From NCBI GenBank assembly GCA_022419385.1, contig JAJUBI010000006.1, positions 4,278,001-4,342,000 on the forward strand: a stretch of DNA of 64,000 bases, written 5' to 3'. This document shows positions 9,796 through 21,319 of this stretch, piece after piece. The notes beneath the pieces were generated by a model, which searched no databases, was not told the origin of the DNA, and saw nothing but the letters and a program-made list of their open reading frames with translations. Every line of letters begins with the position of its first letter. Position 1 is the first letter of the stretch. Origin of the DNA: Paraconiothyrium sp. Pb-2020. Lineage: Eukaryota > Ascomycota > Dothideomycetes > Pleosporales > Didymosphaeriaceae. Position numbers and translations under genes: made by a program.

Positions 9796-11699
9796 CCTCC
9801 AGGACTAGCAAAAGCCCGTTGGAAGTAGTAGTGATGGTGAGGAAGTGCAATGATCTGGCTTCGGTGGTATGCGAATCGTCACAGTCTTTATACTTCATCA
9901 ATTGGTCTCGTGTACACGTTATGCTCTGCCTCGCGCCGCCGGTCTACTCTGTCTGAGCTTCTGATCCATCTCGTAATGCATGTAACCCAGCGTGGCTCTG
10001 CCTCGAGTCTGTGCTGTAGTATCTTCCAATTGAAGATATTCAGTGTCATAACAGGCACGTGCTCAGACAGTCGTCCCGTCTGAGCCACGTTGTAATTGCT
10101 CGTGGAGTCTACCTAATGTGAACTTAATCCTTCGACACCTGGCGATCATCCATGGTGTACGCCAGAGTTTCGGAATGCGGGCGCCGTCTACGTCACTCGG
10201 TTGAGTCGGCGTTGCTCTGAGCTCTACTAGTGTACAATCTGGCTGACGATCGTTTGTTTAAGGAAAAAGCCCCCAACCCCACAAAGTGCGCAGATCCCAA
10301 CAGTAGATCCCGATTCACTGTATATAGAACAATCGTCGACGAATCATTTGTTTCCATGGTTCGCAGGAATGATCATCCTTCATGTTCGAACGGATAGTCG
10401 GCATTGCAGTGACATTGCGTTGTAGTACACATACGCATAGAGCTGAGCGACATCGTACTCTAGCCCTCGACAAGTAAAGACCTAGTCGGCGTCACGTTGG
10501 ATCCGATGTCCGCGGCGCTCTCGCACCTAAAGCGAAAAAGTAAAACTGATCCTACGGCACCCTTTGACCGAGAACATAGCTCCTTTCACACTTTCTGGTT
10601 GCGCACAAGTCTTCACTCCCAGGGTGGTTCGCTTTGACATCCCCTCCCGTATTTCTCCATTTTCAAATTCAAGTGCCTAAATACGTCAGTAGATGCGTTC
10701 ACAAGTAGGCCTGAGCTCTTCACACAGCGTTGTCAATGAAAAGGGGCTGTGATTTGATGGATTTTCCTTGCAAACTCACGCATGAAGAGCCTTGAGGGCC
10801 AGAATATGGTTCCATGAGCTCATATGATACATGCATCTCGACATAGTAGATTCCTGATAGATCAAGTTGCCATAGGCATGGCATCTTTCGAAAAAAGACT
10901 CAGGCTGATGTATGTTGTCCGGGTCGAATTACTAGATCTGGATAGGACTCAGTATTTATTTGCAGTGAGTGACCTTCATATCTCTACCACTATCCATCCT
11001 ACGAACAAATAGATGGTATCTAGAATCAGCGTGGTCAAAAATACAATCTAGACTGTCAGTACATTACACTTTTGGTACACTCTCGCGTACATGTTCACGT
11101 ACACTTTCTTGGTAACTTGGGAGAACCCCATTTGGCATCCTAGATATCTCTTCCACGTCTCTTTGCACGAACAATTGGAACTATTCCATTGATAGCCAAT
11201 ACCATGGTACTAAAACGCTGGATGCTGTGGCCACACAATGAAATAGATGTCTGTGACATGCTGTTGAACAGTGAGTCATATATTCGGCAATGCTTACACT
11301 GCGCATCGCTTGATGCCAATACGACTCGATATCATGTGCGGCTCTTCTAGCCCCGGCGACTATCAGCATCGTATACAAGCGCAGAAGTCGGCCGATAGCT
11401 CCATAGAATGTTAAAAGGAAGTGTGGTTTGAACATGCACTAGTAAGGAAAGAGTCTGCATTGAAGCGGTTGGTATATTAGTTCCAGATCTGCCGGGCGGC
11501 TATATTCATCGCCATGTGGTGCTGTAAACTTCGCGCTGCAAGTAATCGTATCGCGCCGCATGCACATAATCTAGCAAAGTTAGATTGTTTGGCCACAAAG
11601 GAAGTATTCATATTATTGTAGGTGTGGGGGCCGTATTCAGGTGCAGACTATATATCCAATGTGATATCCTGCTCCCGAGTACCAGTCCAACCCGCTACG
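9796..11699. other. intergenic, no gene seen
   Basis: About 1.9 kb with only short chance frames on both strands. It contains the promoters of the minus gene at 9795 and the plus gene at 11700. No repeats or RNA genes recognised. Confidence 0.55.
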
Positions 11700-12030
11700 A
11701 TGCGATACTCCTTCTCAGCCCTGTATTTCGCCACTAGCGTTTTCAGCTTAGCGGTCGAGCAAGTCGAGACGAGCGATATTGCGGCCCTTCCCAACTGCAA
11801 TCGCATTCTCCCCTCATGCACTGGCGGGGTGGTTGCGAGGCGGAGTACATGTCGCTGCCCAGGGCAGGCCTCACCATGCGACTCCTGGATATGCCCTGGG
11901 GCGGGCTATAACTACGTATGTTCCACGGCGCAGCTCCACATGGGCAAAAAACGTACTAATGAGACTCTACTTTGTTCAGATGGTTTGTGGGTCGAAAGGA
12001 ACTGGATGTGTTAGGATCCCAATAGTTTGA
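11700..12030 (+). CDS. small secreted eight-cysteine protein
   Basis: join(11700..11915, 11980..12030), 88 residues. The 64-nt intron is textbook for fungi: GTATGT donor, TACTAAT branch sequence, TTCAG acceptor. Splicing changes the C-terminus to YMVCGSKGTGCVRIPIV. The N-terminus is a signal peptide (MRYSFSALYFATSVFSLA). The mature region has exactly eight cysteines with spacing C-x6-C-x10-C-x-C-x6-C-x4-C-x9-C-x6-C, so four disulfides are possible. Small size, even cysteine count and isolation in a gene-poor region are common traits of candidate effectors or antimicrobial proteins. No family is recognised, and any role is inference. An unspliced reading would give seven mature residues of different end sequence and an odd cysteine count. 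Confidence 0.7.
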
Positions 12031-13711
12031 TAGACAAACACACCATCTGATGGAAAAGCCCATTCCTAGAGCTGGAGAATAGTTTTTTGCTGGTCTTTAC
12101 TGTTCGGCATGAACGTAGCAGTGACGAAAAGGGATACCATACCACTCTTTCAACATACTTCGCGTTTCGCTCGCAATTACATTAGTAGTACATAGCGAGA
12201 TGCAGCGTATGCTTAACACAATTTAGTGGGGAGACTCGTGCAGCCAAGACCACCCTTGCCGGCTTGCCATTGGAACCGGATTTTGGAAACCCAAGTCAGG
12301 TTGATTGTGCGCGGGTGGGTCTTCACCCACACGTGGCCAATATCATTTGCATCCGTCATTCTCAGTTGCTTTCGAAAGATGTAAGTCGTGACGTGGACCC
12401 TCTCTGCGCCGCGTTACGAGTTCCAATGCACCTCGAACATGGCAAACGTAAAACAGCGTAGTGGGTCCTCACATCCGCTCGTGCCATCATGCAGACAGTC
12501 GTGTATCGCAGTAACATTGTTCTGGGCTCATCTCTAGAACTTGCGCAGATCTCCGAAAGAATGGCATGTCTGAGTTCTGGTGCCTACGAACAGCGTCTGC
12601 TTGAAAGTCGGGTTGTCTATCCCATGCTGATGTTACAATAGATGATACCATGATCGGTTGTATAGCTATGCATAAATCAGAGGTGTCATCCACTGACGTA
12701 GTTTAGACTCAGTAGTAGGGAAGAGATGTCTTAGGTGATCGTTGATAAGATCCTAGTCTACACCTGTGATTTGACCAATGCTGCTAGATCTATTGCTGAT
12801 GTGCCGGTGATCAGTGGTCAACCGTAGTGGCGTCGCGAACTTAGACTAGCCTCCCAAACACGAAACCAACAATTGACGTGAAATAACTTCCAAGGCCCAA
12901 AACGCCCCACAACCTCCAGCCGAAGCTTGAGTCTTCGCGCATGAATAGCATACATGGTTTTGCGCGGAGGCCCGCGATCTTGCATCCGCTTCGTGCTCAT
13001 CGTATGATGCCGCGCTAACGCCGCGTTGACTTCTCAGGTGTGAATACCTGCACGATGCCGCTGGGACGTCACTATCCCGCTCAATCCGAAACAACGCAGG
13101 TAGGTGATCACCCAATTTGCTTTTCAGGCGCACCGTTGTGCTGCAGGCTGTGCCTCTCCGTGAAAACTTTTCCACAAGCACGCTCCGATATTGAATAACT
13201 AATTCTGAATCGCCTTGCTGGTCCAGAGCCAGAGTTGATTCGTATGTGATGTCGTGGTGTCTCCACCAGTAGAACCGTAGAGTTGGTAGGGGTCTTGACG
13301 TGGGGGATCTAACACGCCACTGAATTCTACAGCTCGAACTTTCAATGATAGCGCTCCGGGCACCCTACCTTAGTGTGGATACCTGCTGCTGCAGGCGCCG
13401 TGTAACGTTGGTTGCCTACTGTAGTAGATTGTACGAGAGCCATTTTCACGTCCGCAGTGAGAGATGGAGCCCAAGGCTGCAACTGTATTTGTGACGCGGT
13501 ATCGCTTACTGCAAACAGAACGGAGCTTTCGGTTGTACATACAGACGGCTTGATTTCAGAATATCTGAAAGAAAACATCTGCCGTAGGTGCCTTGTTGGG
13601 TGTCATGGAAAGTAGAGCACAGAAACGTCGCTTGCAGTATTGAGAAATGGTAGGGTCATTATGATTGTATTCCACTGCACTGAATCTAAACACTGCCTGA
13701 GTCTCTTAAGG
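12031..13711. other. intergenic, no gene seen
   Basis: 1.7 kb with no supported gene on either strand; frames up to 111 codons occur but lack motifs or splice support. Confidence 0.55.
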
Positions 13712-15611
13712 TCAGTACAATACTACACGAGCCTTGGCAAGACAGCCACCATGATCGATGCCTGCCTCTGAACAAGCCGCCTCAATCCCTCCACCAGTCG
13801 CACTCATGGAAAACTTCCTGCCAAAAACAAGCTCGAAGAACGTCTTTGCGTTACGGTCAGTCTCCAGATCATATTCTTGTTGCCGCAACGCCCTAGGCAC
13901 TCCCTGCAGCAGAGCCGGTGCCACACACAACTTGACCTTCAAGTTCGTCGGATCGTGCTGAATATCGTTGCCCTCAGGCACCATCCATGATTCGTCAAAT
14001 TTCGCTTCCGTGGATGCCCAAAGGAGATGGAAATGGTCTTCTGGTCGAGTTGGTAGACATAGTAGCTTGAGTTTGACCGCCTGAATGAACAGCTCGGTCA
14101 CGTTTCGTTTGCGATAGCTTGTAGTCTCTGCAGGTCCTCTATGCCAGTACTGAGAACGACCTAGGTCATTCATGAAGAAAACTCCAAATTGATGCACGAG
14201 TTTCTTATGCCATCTGTCGACCCTTTTGGGAAGCTGTTCTTCCAGAAAATCTTTGCTCTCCGTCATCATGATGCATCCAGCAGAATGAAGCTTTGCGACC
14301 TCATCACCGGTGTCTACACAGGTCAGTCAGCATGTCGATGATCATGTCAAATTCACACTTACTGAGCTGCGCGACAAGTTGGTACAATGTCATCATGTTG
14401 CGGGGCGCCTCGGTAAAGCATTCTGGGTACGGGGATGCGAAAACCCACTGAGAGACGAGCAGCATGCCGAATGCCCTCATAATTAAGCCTCTTGATCCAA
14501 TTGTGGTAACGGATTCACTGAATTTCGCGTCGTCCTCGGCAATACGGCCCAAGAGCAGACTCAAACCGTTTCGCAAGCCATTAGTATCGGCAGCCATAGG
14601 GCCAAGATCTTCTCCCAAGTGGAAAGCGTTTATGGCTTGATCACAGAGATTGCGCCAGCTTGTTTTTAGATCTTCGTGAGGAACAGGTCGAGGGTACGTT
14701 TTGTTGTCGAGCTCTGGCCTGCCGAAAACGGCAGAGAGTATCTTTCCGGATTCCAGGCTCCGTGCATCTGCTTTCCACGATAAACTCCATAGCTTCTGTT
14801 GATCTTCAGTCTTGGTAGCCATAATTTGGCGTTTGGTAACCCAATTATCCTCCGCCAACATCTCATTGCGGCGTTTTAGCTCCTCTACCTGGCCTGATAA
14901 ACTCTCTATCTCCTTGTCCCTCTCCAAGAGCTTCTCGCTGTCTTCCTTGAGCTTTTTGTTTTCGTAGAGCAATTGATATGTTTCTTCCTCCAAATCCTTT
15001 ATGCGGATATCGCGCGTGGGGGTTGGTACGCCTGGATTGCGTCCATTCAAGTTTGTGTGATGGCGAAACAATGATGGTGAGGTATTTGGAGCTTGGACGA
15101 CTTCGGACTGTGAAGGACCAGCTTCAAGTTGCATCGCCGACGTCCCTGGTGCTACTAAAGCCTCAAAAGTGGACCCATCAGCAAAAGACTGCGCTGCCGA
15201 AGCCCCGCCCTCTCTATTTGCCTCCATTGCCCTCGCTTTTTTGAGTTTGAGACGATTCTTTGGGGCTAAGAAGTCCTCGGAGAGTGGAGTCAGTCGAAGA
15301 TTGTTCCGAAAAATGTTCGCATACTCATATACTCCTAATCTCTGATTACGTCGCAACGCTTTGGTTCCGTCGGTGGACAGTGCCTTGTGTACATAGGCTT
15401 CACTTTTCCTTCTCTTTTCAGGGTGTAGGTTTGCGCGCAGAAGCACTTGGACTTCAGTGGAGTTCAACTCATCTGAGTGGAGATGCTTATTCATCTCGGC
15501 CGCAAATGCAGCATAATACTCATCGAAGCTGCTACTCTTGATCTCGGGGAGGTCTGCGACGGCGTACATGAGCCCCCGCTTGCGGCTTTCCTCGTCATCC
15601 GGTTGGTGCAT
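13712..15611 (-). CDS. uncharacterised coiled-coil protein
   Basis: complement(join(13712..14313, 14363..15611)), 616 residues, with a 49-nt intron (GTAAGT donor, CTGAC branch-like motif, TAG end) that keeps frame. Residues 1-150 are charged and include a basic patch (RLKLKKARAMEANRE). Residues about 205-260 are a clear coiled coil (KDLEEETYQLLYENKKLKE). The C-terminal 330 residues are predicted helical and globular, ending in CLAKARVVLY. There is no signal peptide or membrane segment, so a cytosolic or nuclear location is likely. I do not recognise the family. It is the first gene right of the secreted-protein stretch and is separated from the Hsp70-like gene by about 650 bp, in divergent orientation. 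Confidence 0.75.
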
Positions 15612-16268
15612 GTTTTGAAACGCCGTGGATCGTTGTATTACAGGAGAGAAAGTTTATAGAGAGTAAGATTGCAAGACGCCCATGCGAAGCGGTATTTTTG
15701 CTCGATTATCTATGCCTTATGTATACCTAGGACTAGCGATTCCAGTGGCAACGATAACTTACCGCCACAAATCGAGCTCATGTGGGAGGGCCTGCATGGT
15801 CCCGTAATGTCGGTGAGTGACCTATCACCTTATGATGTACGGAAGGTAACACAGACAGCCGGAGCTAACCACGGCTATCTGCACGTTCCTTCGGCTCATG
15901 CAAGAATGTGAAACCCTGCAAGGTTCATCCATATGATAGGCTGGTTTGTTTTTCTGCAAGCCTGTCTGCTTGCGTTTCCCCGTTTGCTGGTGAACTCGCA
16001 AACGTTGTGGCACTGCGATCAATATGCATCCAATTTGTCCCATCCCCTAAAATGACTACAAGAAGTCCGCAGATCAATAGTTTACCTCCCCTCATTGGCG
16101 CATTTGCAAGCACAGTCAGTGTCAGTGAAGACACTTAGCTCTGCCGACGAACGGTCCGTTGTAACTACCTTTCATTTATCAGTGAGTCGTGCAGTCTTAT
16201 CAAATTTCCACTTGTACTCCTGTGTACAAATAAGGGTGAGCGTTTCACTGACATTTTGAAGCCTAATC
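15612..16268. other. divergent intergenic region
   Basis: Shared upstream region of the minus gene at 15611 and the plus gene at 16269. No coding feature seen. Confidence 0.6.
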
Positions 16269-18551
16269 ATGATTCCTTCACCAGGCTCCATACTGGGTGA
16301 CAGCGGTTACGATACTTCAGGCAATGTTCAACCTTCTCAGCGGCCGTCTGCTGCAGATCTTTACATTGGGGTTGATTTTGGAGCCTCCAAAACGTGTGTC
16401 TCATTATGTAACCCAGCCATAAGAGACCGCGACGGGTATGCCAAGGTTCGAGCCTTCAAGGGGTGGAGACAAGGCGGCTTAACAACAGCTCATGTGCCGA
16501 CAGTATCTAGCTATCCAAAACCTACCTCTGGTAACTGTTCATTGGGTCCGAAGGAACCAAAATGTGGCTTCTCGGTGGAGGAAGTCTTCCACGAGAATCA
16601 CTACCACCGGGATGAAGGCCCTCCTAGTTCTACCGATGGCCGACAAGGAGACACAAGCCATGCTGCGAAACATACGGAAGAAACTCAAACCTCTTCTAAA
16701 TTACCAAGAGGTCGCTGATCTAGAGACATGCATCCTGGACTATCTGAAGAACTTGTGGTGTTTCTTGAAGCCCCACCTTGAGAAGGAATTTGGCCTTGGC
16801 TTCAACACTCGAGTCCATTACATTTTCACCTACCCAGTCAAATTTCAGTCGTACACGCTTCACACACTTCAGATCAAGGCACTAAAGTTTGCTGGTATGC
16901 CCACTGGTCCAGGTAGAGATTGTCACGATGTGAGTGCGATTAGCGAGTCTCGCGCAGCTGTCGCCTACGCTATACGCTACGCTGAGAGCCGGTACAAGCT
17001 CATGGTAATACAACAAATCTGAAAAGATAACTGCTTGGCTGACTATGGACAAAGCCTAATGACGTAATCACCAATGTAGACCAAGGCGGTCACACTTTTG
17101 ACATCACCACCGCAAAGCTGCGCCATACTTCGCCACTACGTGTTGGTGAAGACGTCATCCCTGAAGAAGGTTCGTCACCTTTATCATGATTTGGATGCTT
17201 TGTTCACATGAGATAGGGACCATATTTGGTATGCAAGCCATCAACGACAATTTGCGGGAGCTCCTGAAGGTCAAGGTCACCAAAAAGCCCACGTATGGGT
17301 CATTGGAGGATCGCTTTGACAAGCTGGAAAAGATTTTCGAGCAGTTTGTGAAGAGTCAAGTGAGATTGGACGGTACCGATGAACCTCACAGCTTGGGATA
17401 TGAAGACACAACGGTGGAGCTTTCCGTGTAAGTCTCCGCACATATGGCGCCGAATGTTTGGATCAGGAAAACTCACTGCGCCTTAGACAAGATTTACGAA
17501 GCATCTTCAAGCCTCTTATAGATCGGGCTGTAATGTTCATAACGTCTCATCTCGACAAAGTCGTTACAAAGACGGGCCGAGCAAGCGATTACTTCATCCT
17601 GACCGGCGGTGGTGGTAGCTGCTGGCCAATGCGCGACGCAATCTGGAAAGCCTTAAATCAAAGGTATCCCAAGATGAGGCTTGTTGATGCTATTTCGAAG
17701 CCCGACAGCGTAGCTTCTGGTGCAATCTTGCAAGTGCTCGATGCAAGCTACGATGAGGAACGCGTATACAATCTGAACTTATACATACGATGGAAGGTCC
17801 CAAGGGATCAGGCGGAGTATTATCTTACACCTGAGGTCCGAGCATCTCTTAAAGGAAAGAAGGGAGTATATCATGTCGAGGAAGATAACCATCAATACTT
17901 CGATCTATCATGTTGTATCGCAGAAATAGGCCATTCCGATACATCAACTCGACGGGGCGACGCAATGGTAACTGTGAGAACTCCGGACCGTGGGTCCGTA
18001 AGTCTGTCCACGGGAAGCTCAAATTGTATGAAGGCTAACTATGTTTAATAGGTCATATATGAAGCTGATGTTGCGCATCACCGAGAGGTCAACCCTGAAG
18101 AGAAGGATATCACGAATAGGGACTGCATAGACTGTGAGTTCTTTTTCGAGGAAGTGCTCTGGTGGACTGCAGCCGTTGGGCTCCCTGCAATAATTCCCTT
18201 CAATCAGTGCAAGGAAGTTGGTGAGTCGCTTTACAAATCCACTTGAAGATACTTTTGGTCTCACGCAGGCTCTCAGATGGTTACAAACTCCACACCTTGT
18301 CTTGGAGTGCCAACAAAAGCGTGTTAGACAACTCTCATCGGACCTTCCGGAGCACCAAAAATGGTATAAGGCGCCTTTACGAGTGCAAGTTCAGGATCCA
18401 AATCAAGTCGATAAATCGTGAACTTATCATGGAGGTGTTTCACTTGCAACACTCGCAAGACGGGAAACAGGAGCTTGGGGTCGTTAGCGTTCTGAAAGAA
18501 ACGATCTCCGTCGCACCACTGTTTCCTCCCGGATATCTCGGTGGATTGTAG
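16269..18551 (+). CDS. Hsp70-like (actin-fold) ATPase, eight exons
   Basis: Proposed exons: 16269-16574, 16618-17004, 17055-17169, 17217-17427, 17487-17997, 18052-18133, 18208-18220, 18269-18551 (635 residues). Actin-fold landmarks are phosphate 1 (IGVDFGASKTCVSL), a phosphate 2-like segment (NVDQGGHTFDI) and the adenosine motif (FILTGGGGSCW). This matches the divergent Hsp70/HSPA12-like proteins expanded in filamentous fungi, which lack the normal substrate domain; their role is mostly unknown. Two junctions are uncertain. The first 'intron' (16575-16617) has a poor donor, GTGGAG, and is only 43 nt, so a frameshift is the alternative. The 13-nt exon at 18208-18220 is needed to bring the last 94 residues into frame and both flanking introns have GTGAGT donors and CAG ends. 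If either fails, the gene is a pseudogene. Confidence 0.65.
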
Positions 18552-18921
18552 GCGCCCTTCTGGCTGTGGGTAGCTGTGTCTCAGGTGCTCATGGAGCAAT
18601 TCATGTTCTTGGCAGGAAACTCTACTGGTTCCGCATAAAGGCGTTATCAGTGTAGACTTGTTCCTATAAGGACGCCTATCACTCGACTCGGAAAGAAAGA
18701 AGGTGCTGCACGATATTCACAAACTCAGAGGAAGCTTTTATAATGGTACATCTTGCAAAAGCCCTCCAATCCATGTATATCTTACAAGTTTTTTTTTTCA
18801 CGGTGTCATAAGACCCATTTGAGTGTCCCAGAGTATTCTATTTTGGCCTGAGTCTTCGGTTGACATCCTTATCTCCACTCGTGATGCTCTTGCACAAACC
18901 ACATCTTTCTATTCCAAGTAT
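18552..18921. other. convergent intergenic region
   Basis: Contains the 3' ends of the Hsp70-like gene and of the minus-strand aerolysin-like gene. Nothing else seen. Confidence 0.6.
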
Positions 18922-20147
18922 CTAGGCAGCCGGCCCACGAGAGATGAACCTGCTCTCCCTCTTCCTATTCTCCCTCTTCGTCGTGGTCGGGCGATGACGA
19001 TTCACAAAGTCCTCAGGCGACTCCGAAGAATGGTCACCGTCCTCGTCCGCACATGCCGTCTGCGCCTGACCGAACATAGTCTGCTTCCTCTCACCCCTCT
19101 CCCTGAAGTCAAAGGTGTTGCCGTTCTTGAGAACAATGTGGACGTTAGCTTCATAGCCCATGTCGAACTCGCCGTACTCGACGTAGCCGATGCACATAGT
19201 CGTCTTCCCGGATAAAGCTGGTTGGGAGACCTTGAAGGTAAGAGTCGTGCTCTGGGTCTCAGTCCACTCCTTCTTCGACTCGGTGCCTACCTCGAAGGAG
19301 ATGCTGGTGGTGGCCTTGGGCCCGGCGCCGGCAACCTGAGCGCTGATCTCGAGGGAGTAACCCATGCCGAAGTTGTAGTGAACACTTTGACTGTAAGAGT
19401 AGGAGTTCGAGACAGTGTCTGAGATGTCGAAAGCGATAGTCGACGTGTTTGAAGCAGAGTTGTACTGTCCCTGGGATGCCTTCACAGTCTTCTTGATCCC
19501 TCTGTACCACTATTAGCATCTTCCAGATGAGCTAGCATGGTGTGCCTACGCTTGTGATTTGGCGAAATCATCCTGGTCCTGGTCCCAGACAAAGTCTCCA
19601 ATCTGAATCTTGTCGACCTTGTCCTCAAGGAAGAGCCATCCCCAAGCCGTGATGTGATCATCCGCTCTACCCCAACCACCCAACATAATGCCACTACCCA
19701 CATCAGGGCTGAAAACGCTCTCACTGATCTTGTCGACCTTCATCTCTAGGGTGTCGCCATTGGATAGTTCGATGCGCAGCCCACCAAGCTGATTAGCATC
19801 CTTGTCAGACCAGAGCACGGTCCGCGTGACCTGGACAGTGAAAGGGTCCCAGTCCAGAGATTGGTGGTAGTCTCCTGCCCGAGCTCCGATGAGGTGACTT
19901 TTGTCCTGGTTGGAGTACGTCAAGGATATACCGCTGATGCGATTTTTGCTTCCCCAGACTTCGACACCACGGACGACCTGACCAGAGGTCCATTGTGTCT
20001 CGCAGATGTCGACATCGAACTTGCTGGAGTCGTGCTTGTCGCCAACGGCCTGGAGGGCGCGAAAGGACCGCTGTCACAGTCACCAATGGCGGCAACACCA
20101 GCGACAAGCGCGGTCGAAAGACCGAGGAGGGTATTGAGGAGCTTCAT
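18922..20147 (-). pseudogene. aerolysin/ETX-MTX2-like secreted protein, frame break near start
   Basis: Body in two exons, complement(join(18922..19501, 19550..20147)), with a 48-nt intron (GTAGGC donor, GCTAAT branch, TACAG end). A strong signal peptide is coded from 20147. The N-terminal domain is beta-rich and jacalin-like; the C-terminal part has the long alternating Ser/Thr beta strands of aerolysin/ETX-MTX2 pore-forming proteins. The signal peptide and the body lie in different frames: the change falls around 20055-20080, near a short A-run (20062-20064), and no intron of usual size fits there. So this copy is either broken by a one-base frameshift or carries a sequencing error or a very unusual splice. 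Such proteins in fungi are implicated in defence against other organisms; nothing here shows activity. Confidence 0.6.
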
Positions 20148-21319
20148 TGGGATGATATAGCTTCAGAATGTAGATGGCCAGAAGATAGTATCGGTTATTA
20201 GTTAATGTAAGAATGATTATATGTCGAAGAACGATATTGATCAAAAGCAAAGGTAGTGACGGTTGGTCAAAAGAGTGACTGAAGCAAAAAACAAATCAAA
20301 GAGGATTTCTCAGCTAGGAGAAGAACAAACTGCCGATCTCCTAAAAAGATCCCCTTCGTCGACATATATACTTCGCCAACAGAAGATGGAATGCGACACG
20401 GAAATCATTCGAAAGGGCTGCGCAGCAACCACAAGGCTGCTAGGGCGTAAATTTCTCGTCGACATAGCCACGAATTCCGCATGAACAGCATGCGAACATC
20501 CGTCTCGCGCGGAAAGAGTATGTTCAGCAGAAGGCATCGAATTGAAAGAAGTGCCAAGATATATACCCTGGTGTTGCTGGTATCGGACGTCGCGTATCTC
20601 AGGATGAATGCTCCGCCAATGTCCGTATCGGGCGACAGAACGAGTTCGCGCGAGACGCACGACCACTCGTAACGGTTTCCCCCACGAAACGTGAAACAAA
20701 CGTTGTAAGAATGCGAAACGTTTTGAGAAGAGCACACCAATCGTAGATGGTCTGTTAATGGGGCTTATATGTCTATTATAGTTATCACACACATCCCGCC
20801 CTCCTCGCTCCATGCGTGCGCATGATAGAAGTACATCCCAGCAGCCTTCCTCGGTAATCGGAGGTTCGAAGAATCGATATGGGCTGAATGAACCGGTCTT
20901 CAAGAAGGCGGAACTGTCTTCTTTAGGAGGCGACAGCAGCAAGCCGCTTAGTCTGGGACGTGCCTGGACGCCACCTCGTCGACTGGAACGTCCGGGGGAC
21001 TGGATCCCAGCCCTTTACCTTTCTATGGCCCCATTTCGCATAGACAAAGTCCGGGGAACCGACCTGCTGGGCTAGATCAAACAGCACCAAGACGTGATTA
21101 GACACGACCACCCGAAAGTCTTTGAAGCCTTCAAGAAATTGTTTTCGATTACCACCTACAAGCAGCCACTTTGTCTAAAGTAACCTTAGCGACTGCTTAC
21201 CTTGAAAACCTACGCTGTGGAAGATAGAGGCGATGGGGTTTTTTCAATAAAGATCTCATGCGTCATTCAATACACTTAACACACCAACGAGAGACACGCA
21301 GCTACATGCCACCTACCAT
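20148..21319. other. intergenic, no gene seen
   Basis: A 210-codon minus frame at 20310-20942 has no motif, poor composition for a protein, and looks like chance. No repeats recognised. Confidence 0.5.

Noticed and set aside
20310..20942. 210-codon minus-strand frame
   Set aside because: No motif, no splice context, composition looks random.
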